A stretch of DNA of 64,000 nucleotides from Caecitellus pseudoparvulus. Lineage: Eukaryota > Bigyra: Bicosoecida. The notes below the pieces were generated by a model. It saw only the letters and a list, made by a program, of their open reading frames with translations. It did not search any database and had not been told where the DNA came from. The position numbers and the translations under genes were made by a program. Location: NCBI GenBank assembly GCA_965644315.1, contig CBFFRQ010000066.1, forward strand, positions 310,001-374,000, given 5' to 3'. Positions 43,801 through 49,800 of the stretch are shown piece after piece (within the stretch, counting starts at the first letter, position 1; every line of letters starts with the position of its first letter).

Positions 43801-46068
43801 CGCGCCAACCCACACGTCCCCGCTCTCCATGGTTTCAAACATCGTCATCCACTCAACCTCGGCGCTTGATCGCATGGTCGCCAATTGTGAGCCGGCTTGT
43901 AGGATCTGACACTCTCGCTCGGCGTCATCCCGGGAGAGAGCCGCATCCGTCATGCGGAAGCACTTGTTGGACATGTACCCTCGCACCCACAAGGGGGGAC
44001 AGTCGCCGGCTGGAAGCCGGATTGAGCACAGTGCCTTGTCAGACAGGTGGGTACTCGCGCATTGCCGGGCAACGGCCGTGGTGCCTGACACGTCGTACCA
44101 AAGGCAGTCCTCTGAGAGGTCAGTGTCTGGACCAGAAGGGGACACCGCGTCAAAAAGAGGCCCGATGACGTTAGGTACCAGAATCTCACCAGCATTGCTG
44201 CCATCGACCCACTGAAATGCCTTGGGGCCTGTTGGGGTGGACAGCTGTGCGCCAATCCAAGGCTTCGTTCCAGGCAGCACACCCGGCAAGCCCAAGGCAA
44301 TGGACAAGTCAGCTTCGGATGCACCGACAGTGAGGAGATCTGCCTTGGCCAGCACCTCTTTGTTGGTGGCAATGTCTTCCAGTTGACAAGCTAGCCGCGC
44401 CTCTTGAGCTGTGCTGGCTCCAGCTAGGGTGATGACCTTGAAGCACCGCTGCTCCGGGTCCACCAAGCTGCCCGGAACCCAGGAGGAGGGGCAGTCCCCA
44501 CTTGGCCCAAGGTGAAACGCTGATGTAGGATCCACGTAGTCAGGCAGCGACTCGTCGAAGTACTCAACTGCGACTCCGTCAGCTCCAGCAGCACCATTTG
44601 GGTAGCTCGCCGCAGGTCCGCCGACGCCAGCGCTGCCCAGTGCGCAACTGACTGCATAAGCACTACCGGTAAGGGAGGTGGTGGACATAATGCACGTGCT
44701 GTGCCCGCCTCTGCCGGAGGCCCCAGCGCCACCGGCGCCCCCCGAGCCGCCGTGCCCACCAAGCCCACCATGGGAGGCATCTTGTTGGAACTCGTGAGCA
44801 AAATAAGGGCTCTCAGGCCCAGGCCCCCCACCTGAGCCGCCATTCCCACCACGTCCACCTTGGCCTCCATTGCCACCGGTTCCTACTTGAATGTCCACGT
44901 GCCAAACTCGCAGACCAGAGCCGCCGTGGACAAAGACGCCGATTGAAGAGCCGCCACTCTCACCTCCCCCACCGCTGCCGCCACCGTAGCCTCCACCCCC
45001 TCCACCGCTCCCGCCACCACCCAGGGAGTCACAACTACCAGCAACTCCGCGACTACCTCCGCCCCCTCCACCTCCTCCACTGCCGCACTGCCCTGTAACA
45101 CCATCCCCACCCCCTCCGGCAGCAAAGCCAGATGTGAAGAACAGACCCAACGGGGCGTCGGTCCCTCGAGACCCTTGAGCACCAGCGCTTCCAGATGCGC
45201 CATTGGCATCTGGACAAGAGAGGTTATCACCCCGATGAGGGCAAGGCGGGCCTCCTGAGCCGCCACCTGGGCCATTGCCGCTGTGGCCGCTGTTCATAGA
45301 GCTTCCTCCCCCTCCTCCATTGTTGCAGCCTGACCCACCGTGACCACCGGCAGGATAGCGAGTCCAACCTTCACATCCACCATAGTGATCATGCTCGCCT
45401 CCACCTTCGCCTCGGCCGCCCGATGACCCTGAGCCTCCGTTGCCACCATTCGAGCCAGCTGCACCATCAGAGCCGTCGTCGGCAGTGATGGTCAGATCGT
45501 GAAGGAGAACGTCAGTGCAGTCTCCCAGCACGACAGCTTGAGCAGAACGCCCATCATTTGAGCCATGCAGTGAAAAGCCATCCAGCACCACGTCAGTTTG
45601 GCTTGTGCAGCGCGCGGCAACTGGCTGGCCGGTCACACGCGACACATTTCCCGCCGGGTGACGGAGCGCAAAGTCCCGCGAGAACCCGCCGTACACGTAC
45701 ACGCCACCCTTCAGAGCAACCTCTTCGTGGTATTCACCAATAGCGACGAGGACAGGGGTATCAGCGGAGGCTTGGGCGATGGCAGCACTTAGCGTGCGCT
45801 TGGCAACGACGGGCGAACTGCCATCAAAGCCATCGTCCCCGTCCGGGGCCACGTAGATGGGGGCATCCAAGGTCAGGTACCGGCGATTTCCAGCACTCCA
45901 TGACTTGGACATCATGATGGGTGGTAGCCCAAGGGGTGAAGGCGGATGCAGCAGTCTTTTGGTCGGCTTGGCGAGAGCTGGTGAGGCTCCGCTGTCTCGG
46001 CCAGCCTCGTCCGCGAACGCCACGGCACTCAGCGCCATGAATGCAAAGAATGCGGTAAAAGCCTTCAT
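28891..46068 (-). CDS. Giant secreted mosaic adhesin: beta-helix-like, Gly-rich, 10 C-type lectin, 2 ALK-type Gly-rich, about 19 Fn3-like modules
   Basis: One uninterrupted exon encodes 5725 residues. The ATG at 46068 begins a signal peptide (MKAFTAFFAFMALSAVAFA, then DEAG); the frame is open further upstream but lacks signal-like sequence. Order: about 67-200, a DUF1565/parallel-beta-helix-like segment (YVAPDGDDGFDG, YGGFS); 200-500, a Gly/Ser-rich region; 523-1640, seven C-type-lectin-like domains (CP.GW starts, W(I/V/L)G cores, paired Cys); 1645-1953 and 1955-2223, two Gly-rich domains of the ALK/LTK type; 2260-2530, a Cys-rich CDDxDLC-type segment; 2615-3028, three more lectin-like domains; about 3154-5723, roughly 19 Fn3-like modules, most opening DTxxP, with a Cys-rich insert near 4390-4517. 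No transmembrane helix is visible, and the protein ends shortly after a module. It is probably an extracellular matrix or capture protein; ligand and calcium dependence are unknown. It diverges from the lipid-transfer-like gene. Confidence 0.9.
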   Translation of the reverse strand: MKAFTAFFAFMALSAVAFADEAGRDSGASPALAKPTKRLLHPPSPLGLPPIMMSKSWSAGNRRYLTLDAPIYVAPDGDDGFDGSSPVVAKRTLSAAIAQASADTPVLVAIGEYHEEVALKGGVYVYGGFSRDFALRHPAGNVSRVTGQPVAARCTSQTDVVLDGFSLHGSNDGRSAQAVVLGDCTDVLLHDLTITADDGSDGAAGSNGGNGGSGSSGGRGEGGGEHDHYGGCEGWTRYPAGGHGGSGCNNGGGGGSSMNSGHSGNGPGGGSGGPPCPHRGDNLSCPDANGASGSAGAQGSRGTDAPLGLFFTSGFAAGGGGDGVTGQCGSGGGGGGGGSRGVAGSCDSLGGGGSGGGGGGYGGGSGGGGESGGSSIGVFVHGGSGLRVWHVDIQVGTGGNGGQGGRGGNGGSGGGPGPESPYFAHEFQQDASHGGLGGHGGSGGAGGAGASGRGGHSTCIMSTTSLTGSAYAVSCALGSAGVGGPAASYPNGAAGADGVAVEYFDESLPDYVDPTSAFHLGPSGDCPSSWVPGSLVDPEQRCFKVITLAGASTAQEARLACQLEDIATNKEVLAKADLLTVGASEADLSIALGLPGVLPGTKPWIGAQLSTPTGPKAFQWVDGSNAGEILVPNVIGPLFDAVSPSGPDTDLSEDCLWYDVSGTTAVARQCASTHLSDKALCSIRLPAGDCPPLWVRGYMSNKCFRMTDAALSRDDAERECQILQAGSQLATMRSSAEVEWMTMFETMESGDVWVGAQQVGSTEVWRWDANPVGAATGFSSGLDKDSVLLWDSPAWEAGAPNASESCVVVNTVTGKLGTRACSGAPDLRGMCTFDLADQEVHLREPCPVGFEPSPTDGRCYKLLTGAAVSESAAREACAEQAGASLAMGSSIAETQWMLDRVRQDLGTVRALGTALDTAVHLGTGVWTGWRRDASATSTFTRRWGGHMGMQVFEDASYPTGLGPWTAGFPEPVVSGHDCVVLGTNVRGARTVDCATEVAYPFCVWDEGRAKGATASRAALAEADVHVPQVAPQVLCPDGFVQSPLSGTCIRATHAHEPLTLQEARDVCRALHPNTRLLSWATGSEELDWLSSTFAADERHMSLWIDATAADPQAGASSGFFWPFAPSADAALDPTATVAGVAWDRRAGDSPRGPSITAFGVSVAVGREGTLIPKGPHDKANAALCAYLPGCPLGWQRHPLSGRCITMNAASTAAGHIKTLGDANAACQQGGGEIASPQGGTLPGMAGAVESSAWLRYTARGGLLTGAPVDFVVVGARYNTGASQWQWTNGDQVASGDWEAGEPQVATGHCAMMNATSGLLRAADCSVSPSVRTTYMCTRAALGCSVPSGASSSSIAFASPFTGQCFVLDPTASGESWSAASSTCASVDGAFLARIWDEEDSVWSNAMIAGILLNGQDAWLGLKTGSSSTRTWDDGNNDDVNTLPIVSAADNQCGYAKADERGGLRVDACSLNKMPLCSVASTCEPGWFWSPLSGSCVRGFLTSTDVASATSTCRDTHGGSLWTPSERLEVDLVAWRVFKNVQLGHVGAELLSPSEGWQFVDNTDPAFIASTLAAAATEPAKVHFGSLHGFCDSPGTCPNVEVADAATPHAVVNPRATALSTTEVLGKYSPSDNRFFFCEVVPPCASPAVRDGVYWFNTEPGHTCKWTVPAATSWLEVHAWGAGGAFSTDQDGFLSPELSHAEQHVPGGGGAYAGGYLQVSPGDTLFVQTGGLWSPWSFSQRGLEDKARASSGGSRSAVLDASAVGGAFDAQRELLVAGGGGGAGTGPGGAGGGTEGQTAPTLLEESGGDVTLVSGGVGGVNPASVTLLPQSASGGGGLAFSDTAHAAEDCTWGAPGGRHRQGVSACVEPSALRHGGGGGGGYIGGGAGASSHGIATGGGGGTSFLGPAIEYATMIPGYGALPGSVTSTMLGPGVGVGGLGLGSVAIHAIALAPLCPFRRSVAVQAPGTHLIRTPPGALAADVTAWGGGGGPSPQGLSDTSCVGGGGGAATARIRVTPDLQLSMSIGKVAEKYSVAPETHSFAFGPASSSWTVLSNGTSGLGMGFPWDLSTGQPRANRGAGGGAALYSTNPADSWLVAGGGGGGGGSIGPDARVCGAGGSGGGAAGTAGGAALTASGGTAGTGVQGGAGGVATTPLANLPGIGSRGRRGIGGSGAVQQCSPGVACVDYAADGGGGLWGGGGGAVAGDGRSGGGGGSGFFSIDFTISSTDRPGTPDPALTASSGSAPALQADEWRTALQAGELEQPGAMMVSFRCTECNDDDACSILDRNGERQCHAYHSDRPRDTPDDIHAQCFWCDPGGAGAFMLWTKKEATTTCDDELACTHSDQCSSAGTCQGTPYTTCNMYEFTLDEAKDCEVCDGTGGCSIKPGYGGSVVVRGPDKLCGCTINGVDYAHGDVNPSAPYCQYCDVVQDETAWTNRVDGLACDDSDLCTFDDTCTSGVCGGTGYTCDAQECHSSYVCNGLGSCDAVFYQLADEHMCGEKRINECRLSPICDDTAICVGYTAGQPTVPSFAEPGTVDLLWSSDHPHGLFTAEGAIEDPSPIVPVHSGMSIKLSDFGVSCDALSVSLGLAAISAESEAARCDTDLIDDTLGGRVPLQSCPSGWRLVSSRNSTNSRCIKFHADKADFAAAQTTCEAEGAWLFSSIEEPTLRVSAFAECFALDLDCWVGLQDATGSGAWELTQPTLGAGQLSSLPWASTFPPASPSVGGDAARFSSSLNDLTVQLTTAARSELHAFVCERAVFDCPAGFSPIVSSSGESTCARLTAGASTFTAADSECSTFGAVLASVSTSSPDALASLAAICPTGSECWLGTRKAGGVWFSQDWLPTGELWEGEEQSRLPWAAAEPDASGARVLLHADSRTLRAIPVSSTQQHHGICVSPVHVCPSGTQYVQQGVGQPACAKLQSSATWANAATACAATGGQLATPRTESEARQLRELCGSACWTSLNDGASPGIWAAAGSHRLPSDTSGLPWAAGEPALRVEGSCAELGAQSVLRAEQCGRSLPSLCLLPPEICPAGAFAEHTMQPAQSATQSWSSECKDVSTPANAVASTAAAAGASSSGGSWILRDALHAYSKATTHLAVDILASGYADLLPLSDVYFSVPPVVPMRPGGSYKWVAQYSTVGGDSVTACSPVFVVDTTRPLLAAGAGVREVDVSEYVFGDVSPDVDRDYTRRNVLSWQWNGFFDSESSRGGLLDYQFCVTRDHADVSSCSLVNTGSPTDTWIDVAPVAFFTFQTLAMVHASTYTVHMKASNRGGLFTILSSDNITYDNTAPVFNGLRDGVDCIAAGTGLPPLENNGDLTTCDIDYQNSPDQLHVHWPQWTEDASPIVHFTVGIGSVLGRPTDDIAQARIVPAGDLSTVFQLDYSIRSGTTVYTFITALNAAGLSTTRLSDGVMIDTIAPEASASVLAADVPGSLMQYGTFGDNPAAFDADSTPVLASAAADHLRVLVSFLDSESCLATCEASIGTDTVEDSFTPWTALSPEPGPQHGRCISSVPWRTQGSFSMPASGEVHAWVRCHDRAGNLIVAPPQLLAIEQSRPSTAAAYVNDINPLESLLHDTDGHSQLEVVASWGGWDAGDAVMVSYLWGVTTTPPPAGIDDLSTHPMDVLPLTFVGSNVTAASNPSVTSLVVGSTYYVVVRGVASNGLWADVASDGFVSDTTPPDATNAVVRDTATHGGPTVLHRPTQSTATASWSGFTEDVSSIVQYQYAIRWCGNGDPGLLDVRGWTDVTPATATSFTATGLAMQNGLEYCFQIRAVNPGGLVSAAVESAGAITDSTPPIPGVVYDGDVHGVSKRYTADDQSLTATWLYQDARLENGSWIHDAFYDPDSQVDHFECCAGTSAGACDTAAVITLPASATQCTLTPPVALVSGVQYFVTVTMYNRALVPVSVSSDGVVVDTSAPVLDGDIVLPNALVHAEYISSNDTVLVDWSAWRDDTDVHSRDPHQVLAFKWSIGIGAGDTSIMAQQDVGFATFAEASNLPLVPGQQYTITVVASAAEGAVSAVATAVFTPDTTAPVAQTVTVERPAHAPSALYVQSTSELEVRWAAFLDAEANPAHMSYFVAVGTSPYAANAKEYEDYGAALSASITGLSLTPGVQYFVSVVGENPSGLRAAVAALPVVADDTAPLPGSVFHASRSRFQTSTSAAKCAWERGQDPVSSIAAFDAQLMLQSSTGSLSPVSTIISVVASPDPAEQSADFSTSDGSLPVPLENQKKYVCSVTFINGAGLTTTAVSQPIAVVTSGPVGGVVLDGPATAQDADFLASCSVLRATWKDFSDASGIHSYAWWAGTSPGADDVLESEGRGEATWGSAQVTLPEGVQVFVTVQATNFAGLSSTVTSSGATCDESGPLGLDLVQVHSSVLLPIPVAAPTGRDTCLCSDEHAVFVPDFEHGGGGCFCGPGFVLNVTTSQCTACAAPACKPSIGNDAALCGTCPGSASDGMAVPSPPAFTPSIPPPITCPAGEVLNLVGACVACPLGTFKAGQGNEPALCLPCAQPTGATGISVAVDTRKIADGTSGVTDLVASTGHSLDGADANTTPLLVSSVPADVSVGGVWAPTVFVGASGRAVVSLVATNAAGLSTASRIVTRKYVTRRPTIGAVWDVALPAAELPLGAVAMVPPGIGTDAGYTANGTAFSMRWSQAVVEGSFIQKVECLWGTSPGSSDVGSAEVSRANLQFGTCSIRLVASAAVPQGTSVFGTIVAHAPSSVVSKASTGLVVDVTAPDALRVALGPACERGTDALFLPSARRVQACWVFLDTESGAAGFTFSAGLRDAATMAWIAEPVGTGRDSKVTFNLQTPLQDGQQVLVEVNATNAAGLVSSTRSAGATIQAQAPHVASLQVQPVGHGCQKATLGMQSSMTQLAVQWTIESAVALDGISLRVGSELWGGDVIAPYEVSSPGLNGSASWTDLALLSGHTYFVSMEATSAAGIVTRASTNVLIDGPLSTPIPGVVALALSDEAGEPLGGIWSGPRELGTAHRLTLGNALFEAAVPLAGDCLSAESSGRNTSQWSASLAGGFIDHVVISDASEGIVSATITPFTDPESGVREMAFAMLPLDGSNPAWQELGEAEWSGIGGHYVLQLPVAGLPAGHSVLLLRAVNGAGTPSTTPVSVFVTEPPTPAPVVLCGSDSNLAVSLPLAVHGAVLGSDDVLVHLPAWSLAGAPLASAEYSVQASGDTVTRVAQTWTAVTLSTDASACGACCADEGSLPFTPVLLDTSGLELAGSLVTVSVRVVDVLGREAMTASKPVLVDISPPAMGSVTIATSPAASSGFTVQFQPSLSLVGQVSTLTTGVLASLQSAVLEAEGSLHVLSAASSPLFVSADGWTDASGAPVQVRVAIGSMALGEGVASEVSLQSQPTELPLDFATAPDGPLWISITAEDSVGLATRAVGVVGTWDTSAPGMHPGATPRAFLLPSGSSSGTAQLSSDVFLQPEQLSAGLQLVLAGVSDPQSGLQALEVALSSVTTAGSLTSPAVLVWQAAATSPQSARIKVGRMAFEAVTGSFASPTLVVGGGAAPVELPAQSPPLISFNTVYPGEHGMVLNATVTAVSGSGSTVHLASTKVVVDGTPPVLAAGSIFNTAEHTHATCLIGGEGDTFHVTWAPAEDDESPVQEYEWCLGTDPASGVVDDVKACASVGMATHASALIHEESGLVWPGGRLLYVTVRARNAADLWSEASGPPARALCDPEASLECEEDSRHVVCMHIAESH

Positions 46069-46843
46069 GTTGCTTTCAATCAGGGCGCAGCTTTGGTCGT
46101 TGACCTCTGTGAAACACGCCAAGCGCGAAACAGATGGTTGGTGACACGAGGCTCATTGGGGACCGCGGCGGCCTGGGGAGCCGAGAAAATGACATGACTC
46201 GCATCAAGGCTCACCTGGACGACACGACTGCCTGGGTTGGAGTCCTGGGTGAGGAAGGCGCGACCTCGTGGTCTCAGCAAACGTTGCGAGAGCAATGTCA
46301 GCTGACAGGCCGCACTCAGCTCGACAAGCTGACACTCCCTCGGCAGGAATGGGCGCTATGAAAGCTTTCCAATGCACGGCAAGCAGGTGCAAGCCAGCAT
46401 GGGGGGCTTGTGTTTAAAGCTTGTGAGTCCGGAGGTGCAAGTGCAAGCGCTGTTCTTCAAGGTGCTGCAGCCCCCCCCCCCCCGCGTTGAATAGCGCGCT
46501 TGGAAACGCCGACAGTTTGGCAGGCTGGCGTTTCATTCTTCGGAGCTGCCTAGCTCAGTGAGCTTGGAGAGTTGGGATGAGCCTCGGGGGTAACACGTTT
46601 GGATCATGCATATCATGACTGTGATTGCTTGGGAAGGCATTGGGTGCCGTGCAGCAGCCAAATTGAGGGGCGGAGGGTGGTCGGTGTCGCAGACGCGCCG
46701 TTGATGCGCTCTGACACTAGACGCGGACGGGAAGCGACGCACTGCTGCGGTAGTCCAGCAGATCAGGTCATTTTCAAACCGCTTCCAGGCTCAACAGCCT
46801 CAACTTCGTTACTCTCTCTGCATTCGCCTTCCTCTGCTGTGCG
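46069..46843. promoter_or_regulatory. Shared divergent promoter region of two giant secreted genes
   Basis: This 775-bp spacer separates the head-to-head starts of the mosaic adhesin (46068, minus) and the lipid-transfer-like giant (46844, plus). It contains a 13-base C run at 46471-46483 and a pyrimidine-rich stretch at about 46800-46843 just before the plus-strand ATG. No TATA box, RNA gene or convincing ORF is visible. Its promoter role is inferred from position only. Confidence 0.45.
46471..46483 (+). repeat. Poly-C tract (13 C)
   Basis: A homopolymer run of 13 C residues lies in the middle of the divergent intergenic region. It could form a G-quadruplex-related or i-motif structure, or be simple slippage sequence; its length may also be a sequencing uncertainty. 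Confidence 0.7.
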
Positions 46844-49800
46844 ATGGGTGCGTTCTCCATCCTCGCAGTGGGAGCGGCAGTTGGCGCGGTTGGCGCTGCT
46901 TTCGCTCCGCCCCACTCTTCGCCCGGCTCTGTCTGGGAGTATGAGTGGACAACGCAGCTTCAAGACCCCTCCCGATCAACCAAGACACCTGGGCTTCAGG
47001 GTGAAGATGCCGGTTTGCGCTGCCGTGTTGTCCTGTCTGCGCCAGAGTCCTCGCTTCACGCACTGTCTGTGCGAGGATGCCGCTGGCTCAGAGCTGCTCC
47101 AGGAGGGGAGCTGCTCCCAGTCGGCGCCGACGCAGACAGCGTGCCGATCGAGACGGACTTCCACGAGCCCTTCTTGCTTGAGACGTTTGCGAATGGCTCC
47201 CTCTCTCACGTGTGGCACGCTGGAGAGTCGGTGGAGTCCCTGAACAAGTGCGTGATGCTTCAGTCAGCTGACACGGCCAACTAACCCGAGCAGCAGCCTT
47301 GCCGCGATAAGCTCACACACTCTCGCCCCGTCGCCGCTTTCGCAGCAAGAAAGGCCTCGCCTCGTCTCTTCACTACACGTTCACCCCCTCTGGTGAAGAG
47401 ACCACCACCGTGTGGGAGGGGGATGACATTGGCGGCGCATGGTGGCACTACACGCGCCGTTCTCGAACTGGCGGAGGCTGGGTGCTGACCAAGAGCGTGA
47501 GCCAAGATGACTATGCCGCAGGATACCTGCAAGAAGGAGCCTTTGTCAAGAAGCACTTCACCTACGAGCTCGATGAGCGGGGTAGGATGCTCAGCATGCA
47601 CGGGCACGCAGAGGTTGGCGGTGGTGCACTTCTAGGCGCCACGCGAACGAACCGGCCCGAGCTGCTGAAAGGCGAGACGGACATCATGGGGCACAGGGTG
47701 AAGATGCCTGGCATGCAGCAAGTTCGTACTCGGCACTTCTACATGTCTGCCTCACTAATCGCCGAGCACACTCATCAGCGCGCTGACGAAGGGCAGGCGC
47801 CGTGGATAGACGCCGTCGCAAGCGACGCCCTCCACTTCGTGCCGTTCAGCTTGGAGGAGGAAGCTGAAGGACTTCGGACCCGCCGCGTGCTGCAGATGTC
47901 ATCCACGCATCCTCTGCACGGCCGCCATCTGCAGAAGGAGCACCTGCACGCTGTAACGTCCGCCGAAAAGACCGCCAAGTTGGTTCCGCGGCACTTCCAA
48001 CCTCACGTAGACGCGGCACGAGAGGGAACCGAGACCCTCTCTCAATACCTGGAGTGCTTTGCTCGCATTTCCGACGCGAACTCGGCGGGCGGCCCCGATG
48101 AGGACGGGCATTCCATGGAGGACGACATCACCAAAGCGTCCCCAGCGCAGTGCAGCGTGCAGCTGAAGATTGTCATGGTGAACGTCCCAAGCATGCACAC
48201 CGATGTGATCGAGGCGTTGGGCGACCTGGACTTTCTGAAAGCTCTGCCGCCGCGAAGCTTCAACTCCCTGCTCATGGCAGCCACGCAAGTTGGTGATGCC
48301 GCCTGCCAGGCAGCCGTTTTGCCGCTGCTCCTTGTGTCAGGACTGCCGACAGAGGACGGCAACCCTGACAGCGGGCAGAATCACGTCGGGCTGGCTGTGA
48401 TGCAAATAGCCAACCCGACAGACGAAACAGTCACCACATTGCTGACTTTCCTTGAGCAAGAAGCCCTGGATTGGTACGCACGAGCCCGCATCTTGCTCGA
48501 CCTTGGCGCGCTGGCCTCGCGCCCATCGCTGTCCGACTCATCGAAGGCTGCCATCGCCGAAGCGCTGCATGACGAGTGGACTATCGTCTCATCACTTCAT
48601 GCAGCCCATGATGCTTTGTGGGAGGAGTTCCGAGACCAAGCTCGGGACCATTTGAGTGCTCTCCCGGAGGCCAACCGTCACCAAATGCTCCTCGGCATGC
48701 TGCACCTTGCGTCGCCCCTTGCCGCGCAAGAAGCGTGGGAGACAGCGGGACCAGGACAGCAAGCCAAGTGGGAAGATGATCTCATCGAGGCTGTGGCCCA
48801 TGAAATCAAGTCTTCCAAGGACTCGGCGCACATTGAGGCGGTTTCCTGGCGTGCTGCTCGACACGCCTGTCACGACAACTCGCAGCTCTTCCAGTCCAAG
48901 ATTTCCGTTGTGGCACAGAAGCACCCAAAGGCTTCGAAAGACAACATTGCACGCCTGGCGCGCCAAGTGTGCAAGGATGAAGCGCGCAAGGCTCTACTGG
49001 CAGGCGAAAGGCTGGACGACCTCCCCCGCGCTGCAGGCGCCCATCACCACGCGTCCTTTGGGCCCGGAGGCCGCCGCTTGCCCTCGGAAGGGCACCAGCT
49101 GATGACTGCACTGCCTGGCCTTGGACAGTCTGCCTCAAACCTTGGGATCATGATGCACGCGCTGGCCAACGCGAGGCTACCTGGCACGGAGCAGCACGTT
49201 CTGGACATGGTAACACATCGCCGGCGCCATGTCAGGACTCAGGCGCTAGCGGCGATTGAAACGTGGCCAGAGGCTGCCCAAGAAGCCGAACACCACTTCA
49301 GGCGCATCCTGTTGGACGAGGCATCCCACGATGGGGAGCGAGTTTCGGCGCTCTCAGCGTTGGAGACGCTGCCTGCCTTCAGCTTGTCAAGCGAGACAGT
49401 GCAAACTGCCGTGGCGTTGTTTGAAGCTGAGAGGTACAGGGACTGGCACGCCTGCATTCCAACGTGCATGTCGCACTGTATCCACATCCCTGCTGAGCGC
49501 TGCAACTCAACGTGCACTGCCAAGTGCGAGGTTGAGCTGAACTTGCACGTTGGGGTCGCTCGCGTGCTGGCTAGGCACCTGCCCCACCCTGACATCGACC
49601 ACCCAGTCGAAACCATGGAGAAAGCTGTCGTTCCCAGCATGTTGGGCCCCAATGCTAGGGCTCTTGCCTTGCGGGGTGTGAGCTCAGCGCTGGGTGTGCA
49701 AAGCAGCCGAGCCCTCGCTGACTCGTTGAGCTCAACCCTGCCGAAGCGCAGGCAGCTTCGAAACTTTTGGGACGCCATTGCTGAGCGGCTGGCACCGGAG

